64,000 nucleotides of DNA from Flavobacteriales bacterium. Lineage in GTDB: Bacteria; Bacteroidota; Bacteroidia; Flavobacteriales_F; PHOS-HE28. The notes beneath the pieces were generated by a model. It ran no database searches. It had not been told where the DNA came from and worked only from the letters and a program-made list of their open reading frames with translations. Within the stretch, counting starts at the first letter, position 1, and each line of letters begins with the position of its first letter. The DNA lies in the NCBI GenBank assembly GCA_016704485.1, contig JADJAA010000002.1:682001-746000 (forward strand), written 5' to 3'. Made by a program: the position numbers and the translations under genes. Below, piece after piece: positions 25,011 to 34,126 of this stretch.

Positions 25011-25688
25011 TTAGGCGTCGAACTTATAGCCTACGCCTTTTACGGTTCCGATCCGTTCGTCGCCTAATTTCTCTCTCAATTTGCGGATGTGAACATCGAT
25101 CGTACGGTCACCAACGAAAAGTTCATTGCCCCAGATCCTATTGTAGATCTCATCCCGCTTGAACACCTTACCAGGCTTGCTCATCAACAATACGAGCAGC
25201 TCGAATTCCTTTTTGGGAAGTTGAAGCTCCTTGCCATCGGTGTAGACCATCACCTTTTCAAGATCCACTCGCACACCATTGCTTTCAAGCATTTCATGAT
25301 CCGGAACTTCACTTGATCCCGTGCGTTTCAACAGCGCTTTTATCTTGCTTACGAAAAGTTTTGGTCGCACAGGCTTGGTTATGTAATCGTCCGCACCAGC
25401 CTCGAATCCAGCGATCTGGGAATAGTCCTCTCCACGGGCTGTCAGGAATGTGATCACCGTATGCTTGAATTCAGGAAGCTGTCTAAGCAGGGTACATACT
25501 TCAACGCCGTCCATACCAGGCATCATGATGTCTAAGACAATAAGATCAGGCTTATCCACTTTAGCCGTCTTGATCGCATCCTTACCGTTCAACGCAGTTG
25601 TCACCTGGAAACCTTCCCGTTCAAGATTGTATTTCAGCAGTTCCAGGACGTCTGCTTCATCATCAACCAATAAAACCTTCTGGGCCAT
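25011..25688 (-). CDS. OmpR/PhoB-family response regulator
   Basis: 225 residues. The N-terminal receiver domain has the acidic pair (VLLVDDEADVLELL), the phosphorylation site Asp53 (LIVLDIMMPGMDG) and the conserved Lys in ADDYITKPVRPK. The C-terminal winged-helix DNA-binding domain shows LPKKEFELLVLLMSKPGKVF, RTIDVHIRKLREKLG and GVGYKFDA. This is the PhoB/RprY-like type. No histidine kinase is adjacent, so its partner is elsewhere. The 272 bp between it and the methyltransferase gene, which point away from each other, hold no recognisable gene. Confidence 0.94.
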   Translation of the reverse strand: MAQKVLLVDDEADVLELLKYNLEREGFQVTTALNGKDAIKTAKVDKPDLIVLDIMMPGMDGVEVCTLLRQLPEFKHTVITFLTARGEDYSQIAGFEAGADDYITKPVRPKLFVSKIKALLKRTGSSEVPDHEMLESNGVRVDLEKVMVYTDGKELQLPKKEFELLVLLMSKPGKVFKRDEIYNRIWGNELFVGDRTIDVHIRKLREKLGDERIGTVKGVGYKFDA

Positions 25689-25961
25689 ATCTCTAATTAT
25701 TACAGAACCATAATGCAGTATAACGCTGCAAAGGTCGGTAAGTCATTTCGTATCACTGTTAAACCTGCGTCAAATGTATGTTAAGCAGTCATCCTGATAA
25801 AGTCACCTTTTACCCCTCAATAGGCTCTGTCTCCATATCGGAATTTGGGTCCATAGTTATATCAGCGGTTTGTTCCAGCCAACTTTACACATCGCAGCGT
25901 TGATGCATCACCAAAGAAAAACTTGATCGCAAGGAGCACATTTTACTAAGTTCGGCCCGCC

Positions 25962-27224
25962 GTGGCCAAGAAAACTTCCTCAAAACAGGTATTACGCGTA
26001 GCAGAGCTGTTCGCCGGTGTAGGTGGATTTCGGCTTGGGCTGGAACGGGCAAGCAGCAGTGCAACTGGTTTCAGTGTGGTTTTCAGTAATCAATGGGAGC
26101 CTGGCAAGCGCAAGCAGCACGCCTCTGAGATATACGCCGCTCGTTTTGGTGAAGAACATCATACGAATAAGGACATCGGCGAGATCGGTATTGAAGAGAT
26201 ACCTGATCTTGATGTGCTGGTAGGTGGGTTTCCATGCCAGGACTATTCGGTTGCAAGTACCTTGCATCGTTCCAAAGGGCTAGTAGGCAAGAAAGGTGTG
26301 TTATGGTGGCAGATCCATAGGATCCTAAGCGATAAGAAAACACCACCGGCCTATTTGATCTTGGAGAATGTGGATCGTCTATTGGGTTCACCAACAGGCC
26401 AGCGGGGTAGGGATCTCGCGATCATGTTGCGCTCCTTGGATCTTCTGGGTTACGCGATAGAGTGGCGTGTGATCAATGCTGCAGAATATGGAATGCCGCA
26501 GCGACGCCGAAGGGTCTTCCTTGTGGGTTATCATCGCACAACGCCACTTTTCGAAGCACTCAAGAGATCGGATCCTACGGTCTGGCTGCGGAAGAAAGGC
26601 GTTTTAGCCGAGGCATTTTCGTGTAAAGAAGAAACCAAAGTTGACGCTTTGGATATTGATCAAAGTTTGTTGCTCCTTTCCAATGAATTCGGCTCGTTCA
26701 AGGGTTTATCGCCATTCAAGAATGCTGGGGTTATGATCGGAGCCAAAGTTTACACGACCAAAGTATCCAGCTTGAGCAAAGAAGAACCCATGGTGTTGGG
26801 CGATCTTCTTCAACCAGAAAAGGAAGTGCCTGCCAATTTCTACATAGCGCGTAAGGACCTGAAAGCGTGGAAATACCAGAAAGGGGCCAAAAGTGCAGCG
26901 CGTATTTCGGCGATCAATGGGCACGAGTACACGTATTCTGAAGGGGCTATGGCATTTCCGGATCCATTGGATAAGCCGGCACGTACCATCATAACCGGCG
27001 AAGGTGGCAATGCTGCATCGCGCTTCAAGCATGTGGTTTGTCAGGATGGTAAGCGCTATCGCCGACTCACGCCGATCGAACTGGAACGCATCAACATGTT
27101 CCCGGACAACCATACGGAAGGGCCAAGTGATGCTTGGAGAGCATTCTTTATGGGGAATGCACTTGTGGTAGGTGTAGTTGAACGGATCGGAAAGGCATTA
27201 TTGAAGAAGATCGGTAGGCCCTAG
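25962..27224 (+). CDS. DNA (cytosine-5) methyltransferase
   Basis: 420 residues from a GTG start. All main motifs are in order: I (LFAGVGGFRLGLE), IV with the catalytic Cys (GGFPCQDYSVAS), VI (LILENVDRLL), VIII (MPQRRRRVFLVGY), IX (RRLTPIELERINMFPDNHT) and X (MGNALVVGVVERIG). Length is typical for a Dcm-like enzyme with a short target-recognition region of about 170 residues between motifs VIII and IX. No restriction endonuclease gene adjoins it, so it is probably a solitary methyltransferase or separated from its partner. The target sequence cannot be predicted. Confidence 0.95.
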   Translation: MAKKTSSKQVLRVAELFAGVGGFRLGLERASSSATGFSVVFSNQWEPGKRKQHASEIYAARFGEEHHTNKDIGEIGIEEIPDLDVLVGGFPCQDYSVASTLHRSKGLVGKKGVLWWQIHRILSDKKTPPAYLILENVDRLLGSPTGQRGRDLAIMLRSLDLLGYAIEWRVINAAEYGMPQRRRRVFLVGYHRTTPLFEALKRSDPTVWLRKKGVLAEAFSCKEETKVDALDIDQSLLLLSNEFGSFKGLSPFKNAGVMIGAKVYTTKVSSLSKEEPMVLGDLLQPEKEVPANFYIARKDLKAWKYQKGAKSAARISAINGHEYTYSEGAMAFPDPLDKPARTIITGEGGNAASRFKHVVCQDGKRYRRLTPIELERINMFPDNHTEGPSDAWRAFFMGNALVVGVVERIGKALLKKIGRP

Positions 27225-27391
27225 CTCCTGGAACGCCTTGTTCAACCTGGTCTTAGTAGTTCCAACACGGTGCTGCCAACTGAGCGATTTACGAGATCCG
27301 GAACCTTTACTTTTGCGCGAACTGTGCGATACCGTGTATTTTGGACCGAGAGACATTGGAGTTTTTATTTTTTAGCCAACGACAGATCAAT

Positions 27392-27925
27392 ATGTTACGA
27401 GAGACCATTACGCTGGGTGCAGGTTGCTTCTGGTGTTTCGAGGCAGTGTTGAAAGAACTCAAAGGAGTGATCTCAGTTACTTCGGGATACATGGGCGGCC
27501 GAACAAATAACCCCACGTACAAGGAAGTATGTACAGGAAGTACGGGCCATGCAGAAGTCGCACAAGTGGTGTTCGATCCGGCGATACTGTCTTTGGACCA
27601 ATTGTTGGAAGTATTCTGGGGGACCCATGATCCGACGACCAAAGACAGGCAAGGAGCAGATGTGGGTTCACAGTACCAAAGTGTGATTTTTTATCACACG
27701 GATGAACAACAACGTACCGCAATGGCATATATGAAAAAGCTGGATGAAAGCGGTGCCTATGCCGGACGGTTGGTTATTGAGGTTGTTCCTGCCGTTGAGT
27801 TCTATGCCGCCGAGAATTACCATAAGGACTACTTTGCGTTGAATGGAGAGCAGGGATATTGCCAAATGGTGATCCGGCCCAAATTGGATAGGTTCCGTAA
27901 GGTTTTCGCTGACCGGATCAACTAA
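27392..27925 (+). CDS. msrA: Peptide-methionine (S)-S-oxide reductase
   Basis: 177 residues from ATG 27392. It reduces methionine S-sulfoxide back to methionine in oxidised proteins. The catalytic motif GCFWCFEA is at residues about 9-17, followed by GYMGGRTNNPTYKEVCTGST and GHAEVAQVVFDP, all typical. PTTKDRQGADVGSQYQSVIF is the second conserved block. No msrB domain is fused. It is the first of three plus-strand genes, but the next two are surface proteins and are probably separate. Confidence 0.96.
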   Translation: MLRETITLGAGCFWCFEAVLKELKGVISVTSGYMGGRTNNPTYKEVCTGSTGHAEVAQVVFDPAILSLDQLLEVFWGTHDPTTKDRQGADVGSQYQSVIFYHTDEQQRTAMAYMKKLDESGAYAGRLVIEVVPAVEFYAAENYHKDYFALNGEQGYCQMVIRPKLDRFRKVFADRIN

Positions 27926-27946
27926 AGTCATAAGAAATTGAGAAGC

Positions 27947-28693
27947 ATGATCACCAAGAATTTAATCATCTGTTGCCTTTCGACCATGCCGTTTGCGTTA
28001 GCGAATGCGCAATCCACCATTGAACTGGTTCCGAACGGATCCTTTGAACAGCTTGATAAACCGGTGAAAACGTTCGATCAACTGCCGAATGCAGAAGGTT
28101 GGTCAAATGCAAACCTCGGGTTATGTGATGTTTTTGTTCCCGAGGCTCAGGCCAAAACGGTAGGTATTCCAGAGAACGATTACGGAACCATGGTATCAAA
28201 GGATGGCGCCAATTATGCGGGTTTCTTTGCATGGAAGGATGATGTTCGTCACAATTTCGATGCAAACGATCCTGATGATGTTTTCGTGCCTGGATGGAAT
28301 GAATATTCCGAATACGTGCAATGCCAACTGAACCAACCACTCAAGGAAAATGTGACCTACGAAATGGTGTTCCACGTGGCCTTGGCCGGTAATAGCGATA
28401 GAAGCATCATGGGGGTCGGCGCACATTTTTGTGAAGAGCGTATGGATCATCAACATCGTAAATTCATAGATGTCGTTCCGCAGGTCTATACGGAGGGTAT
28501 CATCAAAGAAAAAGGGGCTTGGACGGAAATTCGTGGTGAATTCGTTGCGGATGGCGGAGAATCATTTCTTGTGATCGGCACCTTTCCATACGTAGGCGGT
28601 GAATCCGTGAACTTGATCGAAGGCGCTGATAATCGGTATGCGTTCTTTTATTTGGATTCCATCTCAGTGCGTGAGAAGGTCGGAAAAGAATAG
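27947..28693 (+). CDS. Secreted protein, standalone paralogue of the OmpA-linked domain
   Basis: 248 residues with a signal peptide (LIICCLSTMPFALANAQ). The whole mature part aligns with the N-terminal domain of the next gene: LVPNGSFEQL/LISNGGFEGL, GWSNANLGLCDVF/GWSNANLGSVDVF, TVGIPENDYG/TTGIPDNELG and YAGFFAWKDD/YAGFVAWKDD. The pattern resembles a carbohydrate-binding beta-sandwich (similar to CBM or DUF642-like folds), but that is only inference. The gene lies 111 bp before its paralogue and probably arose by tandem duplication with loss (or before gain) of the TSP3-OmpA tail. Confidence 0.85.
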   Translation: MITKNLIICCLSTMPFALANAQSTIELVPNGSFEQLDKPVKTFDQLPNAEGWSNANLGLCDVFVPEAQAKTVGIPENDYGTMVSKDGANYAGFFAWKDDVRHNFDANDPDDVFVPGWNEYSEYVQCQLNQPLKENVTYEMVFHVALAGNSDRSIMGVGAHFCEERMDHQHRKFIDVVPQVYTEGIIKEKGAWTEIRGEFVADGGESFLVIGTFPYVGGESVNLIEGADNRYAFFYLDSISVREKVGKE

Positions 28694-28803
28694 TTCTTAA
28701 ATGCGAAAAGATGTAGTTTTCGAAGAACATCGGAATTAAGAAGTGACGGATCGGAATACCAGTCGTCTCAGGTAATGTGAGCAACCCTCAATTACAAATT
28801 CCG

Positions 28804-30168
28804 ATGAACAGAATAGTTACACTTACGATGACCGGGATGTTATTCTCGTTAGGCCTTATGGCCCAAGACAAAGGCCCCAACTTGATCAGCAATGGTGGTT
28901 TTGAAGGCCTCAGTTCCAATGTTACGACGTGGGATCAATTGGATCGCGCTTTAGGTTGGTCCAACGCGAATCTTGGCTCGGTGGATGTTTTCAGCAAGGA
29001 AAGCTGTAAGACCACTACAGGTATACCTGACAATGAATTGGGTGCCACTGCTGCGCAAGAAGGCGAATACTATGCCGGATTCGTTGCGTGGAAAGATGAT
29101 ATGCGCCCGAATTGGAAGCATATGTTGAACGGCCGTGATGAAGATCCATTGAAACCTGCGTGGAACCAGTACAGTGAGTATTTGCAGACAGCACTCACTG
29201 GTCCACTTGCGGCTGGTCAGAAATACGACGTATCGTTCAAAGTAAAACTGGCCGGTAACAGCGACCGTGCTGTAAGTGGTATCGGAGCCTATGCGTCACC
29301 AACTGAATTGAAATATAACCACCGTCATTTCTTGACCGAATCAGCAGACGTATCCAGCGCCGCAGTTCTTGGTGACAAAGCGAATTGGGTGGATGTTAAA
29401 GGAACATTTGTTGCTGATGGTGACGAGAAGTTCTTGGTGATCGGAGCATTCCCCGCAGCTGGAATGGAAAAAACCAAAATGGTTGAAGGTCCGGACAATC
29501 AGCGTGCTTATTACTACATCGATGGTATCAGCATCAATCTTCATCCGGAAGATGACCGCGACAAGGACGGTATTATCGATAAAGAAGATGCGTGCCCTGA
29601 CGAAGCTGGAGTTGCAGCAACCAATGGTTGCCCTGATAGGGATGGTGATGGCGTTGCGGATGAAATGGACGCATGTCCGGATAAGGCAGGACCTGCGGAT
29701 AAGCAAGGGTGCCCTGATAGCGATGGAGACGGGATCGCGGACCATCAGGATAAATGCCCGACCGTTGCAGGTGTTGCGAGTATGAAGGGCTGCCCGGAGA
29801 TCAATGAAGATGTGAAGAAGCTTTTTGCAAAGGCACTTACCGGTATACAATTTGAAACCGGAAAAGCCACGATTAAAAAGACGAGCTATAGCATACTCGA
29901 TCAAGTTGTTGGAGTAATGAGCGACAATCCATCGTATAACTTGGAGATCCATGGTCATACCGATAGCCAAGGAGATGATGCCAAGAATTTCACGCTAAGC
30001 GAGCAGCGTGCCGCTTCCGTAAAGAGTTACTTGGAAGGAAAAGCAGTAAGTGCTGCTCGTCTAAAGTCATTTGGCCACGGAGAGATCGAGCCTGTTGGTG
30101 ATAACGCGACTTCTACAGGTCGCGCACAGAACCGCCGTGTTGAATTCAAGGTGATGTTCTGGGAGTGA
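28804..30168 (+). CDS. Outer-membrane protein: beta domain, TSP3 repeats and OmpA domain
   Basis: 454 residues from ATG 28804. Signal peptide (LTMTGMLFSLGLMAQ), then the ~235-residue domain shared with the gene at 27947, three thrombospondin type 3 calcium repeats (DRDKDGIIDKEDACPDEAG, DRDGDGVADEMDACPDKAG, DSDGDGIADHQDKCP) and an OmpA/MotB-like C-terminal domain (YNLEIHGHTDSQGDDAKNF, SEQRAASVKSYLE, GRAQNRRVEFKV) that binds peptidoglycan. The product is probably an outer-membrane-associated structural protein that links the wall to the surface domain. The terminus lacks a T9SS domain. Confidence 0.92.
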   Translation: MNRIVTLTMTGMLFSLGLMAQDKGPNLISNGGFEGLSSNVTTWDQLDRALGWSNANLGSVDVFSKESCKTTTGIPDNELGATAAQEGEYYAGFVAWKDDMRPNWKHMLNGRDEDPLKPAWNQYSEYLQTALTGPLAAGQKYDVSFKVKLAGNSDRAVSGIGAYASPTELKYNHRHFLTESADVSSAAVLGDKANWVDVKGTFVADGDEKFLVIGAFPAAGMEKTKMVEGPDNQRAYYYIDGISINLHPEDDRDKDGIIDKEDACPDEAGVAATNGCPDRDGDGVADEMDACPDKAGPADKQGCPDSDGDGIADHQDKCPTVAGVASMKGCPEINEDVKKLFAKALTGIQFETGKATIKKTSYSILDQVVGVMSDNPSYNLEIHGHTDSQGDDAKNFTLSEQRAASVKSYLEGKAVSAARLKSFGHGEIEPVGDNATSTGRAQNRRVEFKVMFWE

Positions 30169-30187
30169 TCTCAATTGCACTCTGTAG

Positions 30188-30222
30188 GCAACGGCCGTTC
30201 GGGAATTCCGAGCGGCCGTTGC
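30188..30222 (+). terminator. Hairpin after the TSP3-OmpA gene
   Basis: The perfect 10-bp arms GCAACGGCCG and CGGCCGTTGC flank a 15-base loop, 19 bp after the stop. There is no T-run beyond it, so it may be a weak or factor-assisted terminator or a stabilising hairpin. Confidence 0.5.
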
Positions 30223-30322
30223 TCGTTCAAAAGCGACGAATACCATTGTGATATATCTCCTAATGTCGGTAATGCTTGGCCATACCTTCGCGGTCCACAA
30301 GTAGGCAAGAAGCACCAACAGA

Positions 30323-30751
30323 ATGTTCGCAAAGGGAACTAAGCTGTACAGCATAGTCAATTTCAAATGCCCCTATTGCCATGAAGGCGATTTTTTTATT
30401 TCGAGCAATCCGTATGATCTAACAAAAGCAGGAGACCTTCATAGGGTGTGTTCGGTCTGTAGTAGAAAGTACGAGCGTGAGCCTGGGTTCTATTTTGGTG
30501 CCATGTACGTCTCCTATGCCTTGGCCATTATGCTCTGTGTGTCCGTTTATGTTGCTTGTATCGTGCTTTTTCCTGATGCAGCGATATGGACCAGGATCGT
30601 CGCAATACTATCAGCCTTATTGTTGAGCACACCGATCTTGTATGCACTTTCAAAGATCCTATGGGCCACGATGTTCCTGGAATACTTGGGTGTGGAACCA
30701 ACAAAGAAGGAACTCGCTGAAAAAGAAAGGAGGATGCACGCCCAAGGTTGA
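30323..30751 (+). CDS. DUF983 membrane protein
   Basis: 142 residues. A zinc-ribbon-like N-terminal part has CPYCHEG and CSVCSRKYEREPGFYFGAM, which are diagnostic for DUF983, followed by two hydrophobic segments (YALAIMLCVSVYVACIVLF and IVAILSALLLSTPILYALS). The function is unknown; some members lie near cytochrome oxidase genes. Here it ends 9 bp before the convergent methyltransferase lipoprotein gene. Confidence 0.88.
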   Translation: MFAKGTKLYSIVNFKCPYCHEGDFFISSNPYDLTKAGDLHRVCSVCSRKYEREPGFYFGAMYVSYALAIMLCVSVYVACIVLFPDAAIWTRIVAILSALLLSTPILYALSKILWATMFLEYLGVEPTKKELAEKERRMHAQG

Positions 30752-30759
30752 AGGATCGC

Positions 30760-31470
30760 TCACATGTCCTCCATCGGATCGTTCGCGAAAAAGATCACTT
30801 GGAACGGGATCTTATCGGAATGGGCGCCCACATCGGACCATCCGTATTTCAACAATGCCTCCATCAGGTCATTTGTGGGGGTCCGTTCACTCATCGAAGG
30901 CCCAATGGGCGTTTCACGATACTGCCAATCAACGACCATAAGATATTTGGGGTAGCGCATACCCTTGCGGAGTTGTTCGAAATAAGCCTCTTTATCCTTG
31001 ATGCCGTAATATTTGTGAACGAGCAACGCTACATCCACTTCATCAACATTCAGTCCGGGATCACCCACAGGCACAGCCCGGATCTTAAGTCGCTCATCGC
31101 TTAGGCCGCGTGCTTTTTTCTCTGTTTGCAGCGCTTCAATATTCTTCGGGTCAGTATCGATCGCGATCACATTTGCGCCAGCATCTATAAGTTTCCATGT
31201 GAAATAGCCATCTCCTGCGAACAGGTCGCCGAACATCATGCCGGTCAGATCGCTGTTTGCCATGCCGATAATGACTTCCGGCCGCTGCCATTCGTCGCGA
31301 TCCAACGGAGTTGAATCCGTGTGTTGCTCTGGAGCAGGAGGCTTCACTTCCTGTACTGAACGCTCCGTTTGAACAGGCACATTATCAACAGAATTATCCG
31401 AAGGTGCATTGCACCCCGAGAACAGAATAGCCACAACTGAACTTAAGCGGATACAGGCATTCAATTTCAT
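30760..31470 (-). CDS. Lipoprotein with class I SAM-methyltransferase domain
   Basis: 236 residues. The N-terminus is a lipoprotein signal (SVVAILFSGCNAPS, cysteine after LFSG). After a short linker rich in Pro, Gln and Glu, a class I methyltransferase fold starts: motif I is GDLFAGDGYFTWKLIDAG, motif II ends in ANVIAIDTDPKNIEAL, and motif post-I/III in VGDPGLNVDEVDVALLVH. This is the group of exported methyltransferase-like proteins also seen in Planctomycetota and Bacteroidota. How SAM would reach the periplasm is unclear, so activity outside the cytoplasm is uncertain. The substrate is unknown. Confidence 0.8.
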   Translation of the reverse strand: MKLNACIRLSSVVAILFSGCNAPSDNSVDNVPVQTERSVQEVKPPAPEQHTDSTPLDRDEWQRPEVIIGMANSDLTGMMFGDLFAGDGYFTWKLIDAGANVIAIDTDPKNIEALQTEKKARGLSDERLKIRAVPVGDPGLNVDEVDVALLVHKYYGIKDKEAYFEQLRKGMRYPKYLMVVDWQYRETPIGPSMSERTPTNDLMEALLKYGWSDVGAHSDKIPFQVIFFANDPMEDM

Positions 31471-31552
31471 ATGCTAGGGCAGGTTTTCTTGTGATCGGCA
31501 AGGTAAGGCGAACGCTTCAACTGGCATTGGATGATCAAATTCATAATGCTTA

Positions 31553-31584
31553 ATGCAAATTGGTATTTCGCACTGAAATTGCAT
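31553..31584. promoter_or_regulatory. Candidate operator upstream of marR
   Basis: Imperfect inverted repeat with outer arms ATGCAA and TTGCAT and similar AATT bases inside, about 66 bp before the marR start. MarR proteins often bind such palindromes to control their own genes. The match is weak and unproven. Confidence 0.25.
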
Positions 31585-31606
31585 TCCATGGGATTTAATG
31601 TAAACG

Positions 31607-31614
31607 TATCTTTG
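31607..31614 (+). promoter_or_regulatory. Candidate -7 promoter element (TAnnTTTG) for marR
   Basis: TATCTTTG fits the Bacteroidota -7 consensus. A TTG is present upstream at 31579-31581, about 25 bases away, slightly longer than typical spacing. The element is 35 bp before the marR start. Confidence 0.45.
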
Positions 31615-31649
31615 CCACAACGAACTAAAGTGCGTTGTAAACAAAGGCT

Positions 31650-32099
31650 ATGCCCAAGATTTCAGTCGAATTACGAAGCAAATTCGAAAGTGAACAGCAA
31701 AAAGCAATGCTGAATACCATGTTCACTGCGAATTGGCTGCGAAGCAAAGCGGTTGAACGTTTCAGGTCGTTCGGGTTAAGCCCGGAGCAGTACAACATAC
31801 TTCGGATCCTGCGTGGTGGAAAAGGAAAAATGAAGATGCACGATGTTCGGGACCGAATGATCGATAGGGCTCCGAATACCACACGGTTAACGGACAAGTT
31901 GGTGATCAAGGATCTGGTTCATCGGGAGCGTTGTGAGTCGGATCGTCGTGTAGTATTCGTAAATATCACCAAGAGCGGGCTTGCGTTGTTGGAAGAGATC
32001 GATCTTGCAATGAAAGCGGAAGCTCGATCCGATCAGGAAAAATTGAGTAATAAAGAAGCATCAATGTTGAATGGTATTCTTGATAAATGGAGAGGATGA
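31650..32099 (+). CDS. MarR family transcriptional regulator
   Basis: 149 residues with the MarR winged-helix fold: LSPEQYNILRILRGG before the DNA-binding helices, MHDVRDRMIDRAPNTTRLTD as the helix-turn-helix, and CESDRRVVFVNITKSGLALL for the wing. Such proteins repress genes and are released by small ligands or oxidation. The stop overlaps the start of the nitroreductase gene (ATGA), so the two are co-transcribed and the regulator probably controls that enzyme. Confidence 0.93.
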   Translation: MPKISVELRSKFESEQQKAMLNTMFTANWLRSKAVERFRSFGLSPEQYNILRILRGGKGKMKMHDVRDRMIDRAPNTTRLTDKLVIKDLVHRERCESDRRVVFVNITKSGLALLEEIDLAMKAEARSDQEKLSNKEASMLNGILDKWRG

Positions 32100-32698
32100 C
32101 GGACAAGAAAGATGTGGAAATGAAGAGTAACGGGCGCAGTGAACTTAGGATCCATCAAATGCTGAATGATCGTTACAGCCCCCGTGCATTCAGCGATCGC
32201 GATGTTACCGATGTAGAGCTGGAACTGGTTCTTGAGGCTGCACGCTGGGCCAGCAGTAGCCATAATGAACAACCGTGGCGTTTCCTGGTCACGCGAAAAG
32301 ATCAAGACGGGCACGCAGCACTGTTGGATTCGCTGTGGAGCATGAACAGGTCATGGGCGGATAAAGCGCCGATCCTGATCCTGAACATGGTGCAACGCAA
32401 CTTGGCATACAATGACGAGGAGAATTACTTCGCACGACATGATCTGGGTGGTGCTTTGGCGCAACTAACGGCACAGGCCACCTCAATGGGTATGGGCTTA
32501 CATCAGCTTGCTGGGTTCCATTCGGATCAAGCACGTCAAGCATTTCAAATACCCGAAGCCTTGGATGTTGTAAGTGTATTGGCTCTTGGATTTCCTGGAA
32601 ATGCAGACATGCTTGAGGAGCCCTATCGGGGGCGCGAATTGAAGCGCACGCATAGGAGACCATTGAAAGATCTGGTCTATCTGGGTCGGTACAAGTAA
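32096..32698 (+). CDS. Nitroreductase family protein
   Basis: 200 residues from ATG 32096 (a Met three codons earlier is possible). FMN-binding nitroreductase pattern: RYSPRAFSDRDVTDVEL, AARWASSSHNEQPWRFLVT, AHDLGGALAQL-type middle helix and a C-terminal ALGFPGNADMLEEPYR. These flavoproteins reduce nitro or quinone compounds with NAD(P)H; the natural substrate is unknown. Coupled to the marR gene upstream, with AGAGG just before the start. Confidence 0.9.
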   Translation: MTDKKDVEMKSNGRSELRIHQMLNDRYSPRAFSDRDVTDVELELVLEAARWASSSHNEQPWRFLVTRKDQDGHAALLDSLWSMNRSWADKAPILILNMVQRNLAYNDEENYFARHDLGGALAQLTAQATSMGMGLHQLAGFHSDQARQAFQIPEALDVVSVLALGFPGNADMLEEPYRGRELKRTHRRPLKDLVYLGRYK

Positions 32699-32711
32699 TT
32701 CTTGTTCCAGA

Positions 32712-34010
32712 TCACTCTTGCTGGATAGCGTGGGACCATTGTTCCTTACCTGCCGCATCAAATATGCGTATGGTCAGTACCCGTTCCTTGGTCTTTCCGG
32801 TAACCGCGATCGTCGCAAAGTTGCGCTCCGTGAATAAGGATCCTTCCACGCGCAATTCATTCTTTTCTTTTGGTGAATATGGGCCGGAAGTGAGTGGTGA
32901 GCATGTAAGATCGTATAGTTTACGACCGTCTGCAATATCCAGTTCGGTCAGTTCCGTAAAGTGCCGATCTCCCGTAAGGAATACGACGCCTTTGATCCCT
33001 TCGACCTCGATCCTTCGCAACAGTTCTGTGCGTTCATCGGGCATGGTAGCGTAGTTTTCATACACCGCATTGGGGTTCAGGACCGGGCTACCAATAGCTA
33101 CTATTTTGAATGTGGCATCGCTGTATTTCAAGGCTCGGATAAGCCAGTCCAACTGTGCGTTCCCAAGCATGGCAGGGGTAGAGGTCTTCAGATCGCCGGG
33201 TACGCGGAACGTCCGGTCATCCATAAGGAATACATCCACATCGGCATAAGTGAACATCGATGTTATCCCATTCGCACCTGTTACGCCGCACGTCGGGTTG
33301 GGCCAGAACAGATCGAACATATCCTTTGCAATTGCGCTATTCACGAAACTACCGTCCGCATCATTCGATCCGAAGTCATGATCATCCCAAATGGCATAAT
33401 GCTGCGTGCTGCGTAATAACCGCTGCAGTTGCGGGGTACTTCGCGCATGCGTATAGCGGTGCAAGTAGCCGGTTCGGGTACCCCAGTCAGGCTCACGCAG
33501 GTACATATTATCACCAAGCCAAAGCATCAGGTCGGGGTTCGTAGCTGCAATCGCATCAAAGATCTCATAGCCGCTACCGTACGGTTTACCCGGTCTATCA
33601 TAAACCGGCTCACCGATGTAGGCACAACTACCCAGAGCGAATGTAAGATCCGGTGGAGCCGATCGGAATTTCCAGAGCGGTTGTGTCTTGAACGTAAGTG
33701 GCTGCCCAACATCGATGGGCTTGCCTTCCAATAACACCCTGTAACCATACGTTGTGCCTGGTAGGAGTGGTGCCACCACAAAATCCATCGCATTGGCATT
33801 CAATGGTTGCGAACGCTGCTCTGCTGTTGTCAGCATGCTATCCGGTCGGTCCAATTCCCAATATTCCAGCCGTGCATTGCAGGGGCCAGGGCATTGCATC
33901 CAGACAGTTGCCTCGAACATGTCCGTATAGCCAAGCATCGGGCCATTGATCGGTACTTGGGCCAGAACGGGTGAAGCAAGCAGAGCAAGTTGGAATACGG
34001 AATTTCGCAT
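32712..34010 (-). CDS. PhoD-like phosphatase/phosphodiesterase
   Basis: 432 residues from ATG 34010, which starts a signal peptide (MRNSVFQLALLASPVLAQ). An N-terminal fibronectin-like domain (PGTTYGYRVLLEG) precedes the metallophosphatase: LTFALGSCAY, LMLWLGDNMYLREPDW, WDDHDFGSNDADG and VVFLTGDRHFTEL. These supply the Asp, Asn and His ligands of the PhoD iron/calcium centre. The substrate may be phosphate esters or phosphodiesters in the periplasm. The ending is ordinary and no T9SS domain is present. Confidence 0.92.
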   Translation of the reverse strand: MRNSVFQLALLASPVLAQVPINGPMLGYTDMFEATVWMQCPGPCNARLEYWELDRPDSMLTTAEQRSQPLNANAMDFVVAPLLPGTTYGYRVLLEGKPIDVGQPLTFKTQPLWKFRSAPPDLTFALGSCAYIGEPVYDRPGKPYGSGYEIFDAIAATNPDLMLWLGDNMYLREPDWGTRTGYLHRYTHARSTPQLQRLLRSTQHYAIWDDHDFGSNDADGSFVNSAIAKDMFDLFWPNPTCGVTGANGITSMFTYADVDVFLMDDRTFRVPGDLKTSTPAMLGNAQLDWLIRALKYSDATFKIVAIGSPVLNPNAVYENYATMPDERTELLRRIEVEGIKGVVFLTGDRHFTELTELDIADGRKLYDLTCSPLTSGPYSPKEKNELRVEGSLFTERNFATIAVTGKTKERVLTIRIFDAAGKEQWSHAIQQE

Positions 34011-34126
34011 TGTACAAATATCGGCGTAGTGTTGAATGACATATGCTTCTTTTTTATATGACATTTGTTATTCTCCGAAGAAGATACATTTGCCAACCGG
34101 AACCTTCCGGATCCCAAAAGATAGAC

